Assembly (NCBI GenBank): GCA_002005505.1
Contig: KV908400.1
Location: 150,535 to 214,534 of the forward strand
Length of the DNA: 64,000 nucleotides
Source of the DNA: Botryococcus braunii
Lineage: Eukaryota > Chlorophyta > Trebouxiophyceae
Direction: 5' to 3'
The notes below the pieces were generated by a model. The model was not told where the DNA came from. It saw only the letters and a list, made by a program, of their open reading frames with translations, and did not search any database. Of the stretch, positions 62,799 through 64,000 are shown in pieces. How positions within the stretch are numbered: position 1 is the first letter of the stretch; each line of letters opens with the position of its first letter. The position numbers and the translations under genes are program-made.

Positions 62799-63640
62799 AG
62801 GGACACAATTTGCCCGCCTAAACACCATAGAAACTTCCTAAGGCGTGTTTCACTCATGTAATTACAACATGTTACAACATGACTGAATATTGTGTCTGTC
62901 ATAGAAATGCCCCTCCACAGTGAGGTCCGTGTAGGAGGGAAGGAGGGAAGGAATATTGCATCCAGCTAGGACGGAAGGAAGGAAGGAAGCTGAAGGCATT
63001 CCAGGCCCGTCAAATGTTTCAGCGGCGGTGACTTGGCCATTCTCCATTATCTTGTCGTAAATCGTGAGTACCCCATCCACCTTTATGGATGGAGGGCTAC
63101 ATTTATGATGTGCATTTGTGAAGTGACGTGACGGGTATGGACCAAATGTGGTCAGATGTCACTCATTAGACGATGCTTTAGGGCAATAATGCACATGTGG
63201 CTACTCTCGAGAGTGCTTGAACCGTTTAAGGTTGGGCATGGACAATTTCGAGTTGATAGCTGAACTTTGGACAATTTAAGTCCTTGACATAGGTTCCTTG
63301 GAGGTTGACATTGTGACTCATGTTGCTCAATTGGAGCACAGTTGCACAGGCTATTGCAGGAGTCAATGTTAGCATTCCTTTCAATAATGGGAATTTAGAC
63401 ATCCTTGAAGGATGTAGCGTTAACGAACACTTCAGTAATCTGCGGAGGAACTTCGAGATCCGTAAGGAGTCCGCTCGACCTGCTCGGAGGTCGATCTCCT
63501 GTTCGAGTTGAGGTACCGGAGCTTCGGTACCCAGCCCTTTGGGTGTTTACAATCTAGCTCACGATCTGAGGGCGTAGCTCCGATGGAGCCTATAGGCAAT
63601 CTATGTTGCTTGGCTTCATGTCAGTTTCAATGCCCTTGAG

Positions 63641-63650
63641 TATATAAGGA
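63641..63650 (+). promoter_or_regulatory. TATA box of the LTR promoter
   Basis: TATATAAGGA, about 20-30 bp before the repeated block starting at 63671, which would place U3/R near there. Confidence 0.5.
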
Positions 63651-63670
63651 GTCGTGGTTAGAGGGATGGT

Positions 63671-63917
63671 TAGACTTTGGGGTTCCACTGTCTCGCCGTC
63701 GCTCATGGCTGCACAATCTTTGTGCACTGACGGCTTCACTGCATAATTGTCTATGTGACTGGATATGCAGGTAAGGGTTGCTTAGCTAGGTTGAGTAGCA
63801 CCATCAAACTGTAAATAGACTTTGGGGTTCCACTGTCTCGCCGTCGCTCATGGCTGCACAATCTTTGTGCACTGACGGCTTCACTGCATAATTGTCTATG
63901 TGACTGGATATGCAGGT
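63671..63917. repeat. Internal 102-bp direct repeat within the LTR
   Basis: 63671-63772 and 63816-63917 are identical or nearly so (TAGACTTTGGGGTTCCACTG ... GGATATGCAGGT), separated by 43 bp. Confidence 0.9.
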
Positions 63918-64000
63918 TCTTTCTCCCTTGCACATTTTTGTGCATTCGGCCCACTCTTCGCTGACTCCCGGTATCATGTTTTATGACATATCTAGTTATC

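Larger units (their letters stand above)
63053..63988. mobile_element. Solo LTR (936 bp) inserted in unit C
   Basis: Starts TGTCGTAAA and ends TTTATGACA (short imperfect terminal inverted repeat, TG...CA), flanked by TATCT on both sides (63048-63052 and 63989-63993), a 5-bp target-site duplication. The sequence on either side joins to reproduce the uninterrupted unit as in A (31971) and B (47510). A TATATAAGGA box lies at 63641-63650. Only one LTR and no internal coding region are present, as after LTR-LTR recombination. Element strand is taken as plus from the TATA box. Confidence 0.88.

Overview
This is nuclear DNA from a eukaryote of the green lineage, most likely a green alga. The support is: spliced genes with GT-AG introns; a plastid-type EamA transporter with a transit-peptide-like N-terminus; a mitochondrial gamma-carbonic-anhydrase-like protein (a complex I subunit family typical of plants and algae); a DNA polymerase kappa whose N-terminus reads like the plant form; and Ser-Pro-rich linkers of the algal cell-wall/matrix kind. 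Dinucleotide arrays, minisatellites and transposon remains are abundant. The species cannot be named from sequence alone.

Positions 1-20.8 kb are gene-bearing. A minus-strand EamA/DMT transporter gene runs off the left edge; its first two exons are 1859-1568 and 303-170. It is divergent from a ten-exon POLK gene (2474-11291, plus), which I could assemble with every splice phase consistent and one GC-AG intron. POLK has an unusual tail: a RanBP2-type zinc finger, a Pol-eta-like UBZ3 finger and a terminal PIP box. A four-exon gamma-CA gene (16321-14640, minus) follows. Between and after these lie microsatellites, two inverted-repeat structures and a GC-rich stretch without a recognisable gene.

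From about 20.78 kb to the right edge the window is a tandem array of about 15.5-kb units: A 20780-36473, B 36474-52010, C 52011 to beyond 64000. Each unit carries, on the minus strand, a jacalin-lectin exon with a Ser/Pro-rich linker and, about 1.5-2 kb downstream, an exon encoding a Cys-rich EGF-like segment plus a receptor-L-domain/LRR-like ectodomain. I infer one secreted or wall-associated lectin-type receptor gene per unit. B and C are almost identical. A is clearly older in its first half (20.78-28.59 kb) but nearly identical to B and C in its second half. The L-domain differs at roughly 60 of 259 residues between A and B/C, while the jacalin exon is almost unchanged, even at silent sites.

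The second half of each unit carries non-LTR retrotransposon remains in both orientations (one with an RT FADD box), a perfect 36-bp hairpin, and several minisatellites. Unit C is interrupted by a 936-bp TG...CA element with a 5-bp target duplication, a solo LTR, after which the unit sequence resumes at the last bases of the window.
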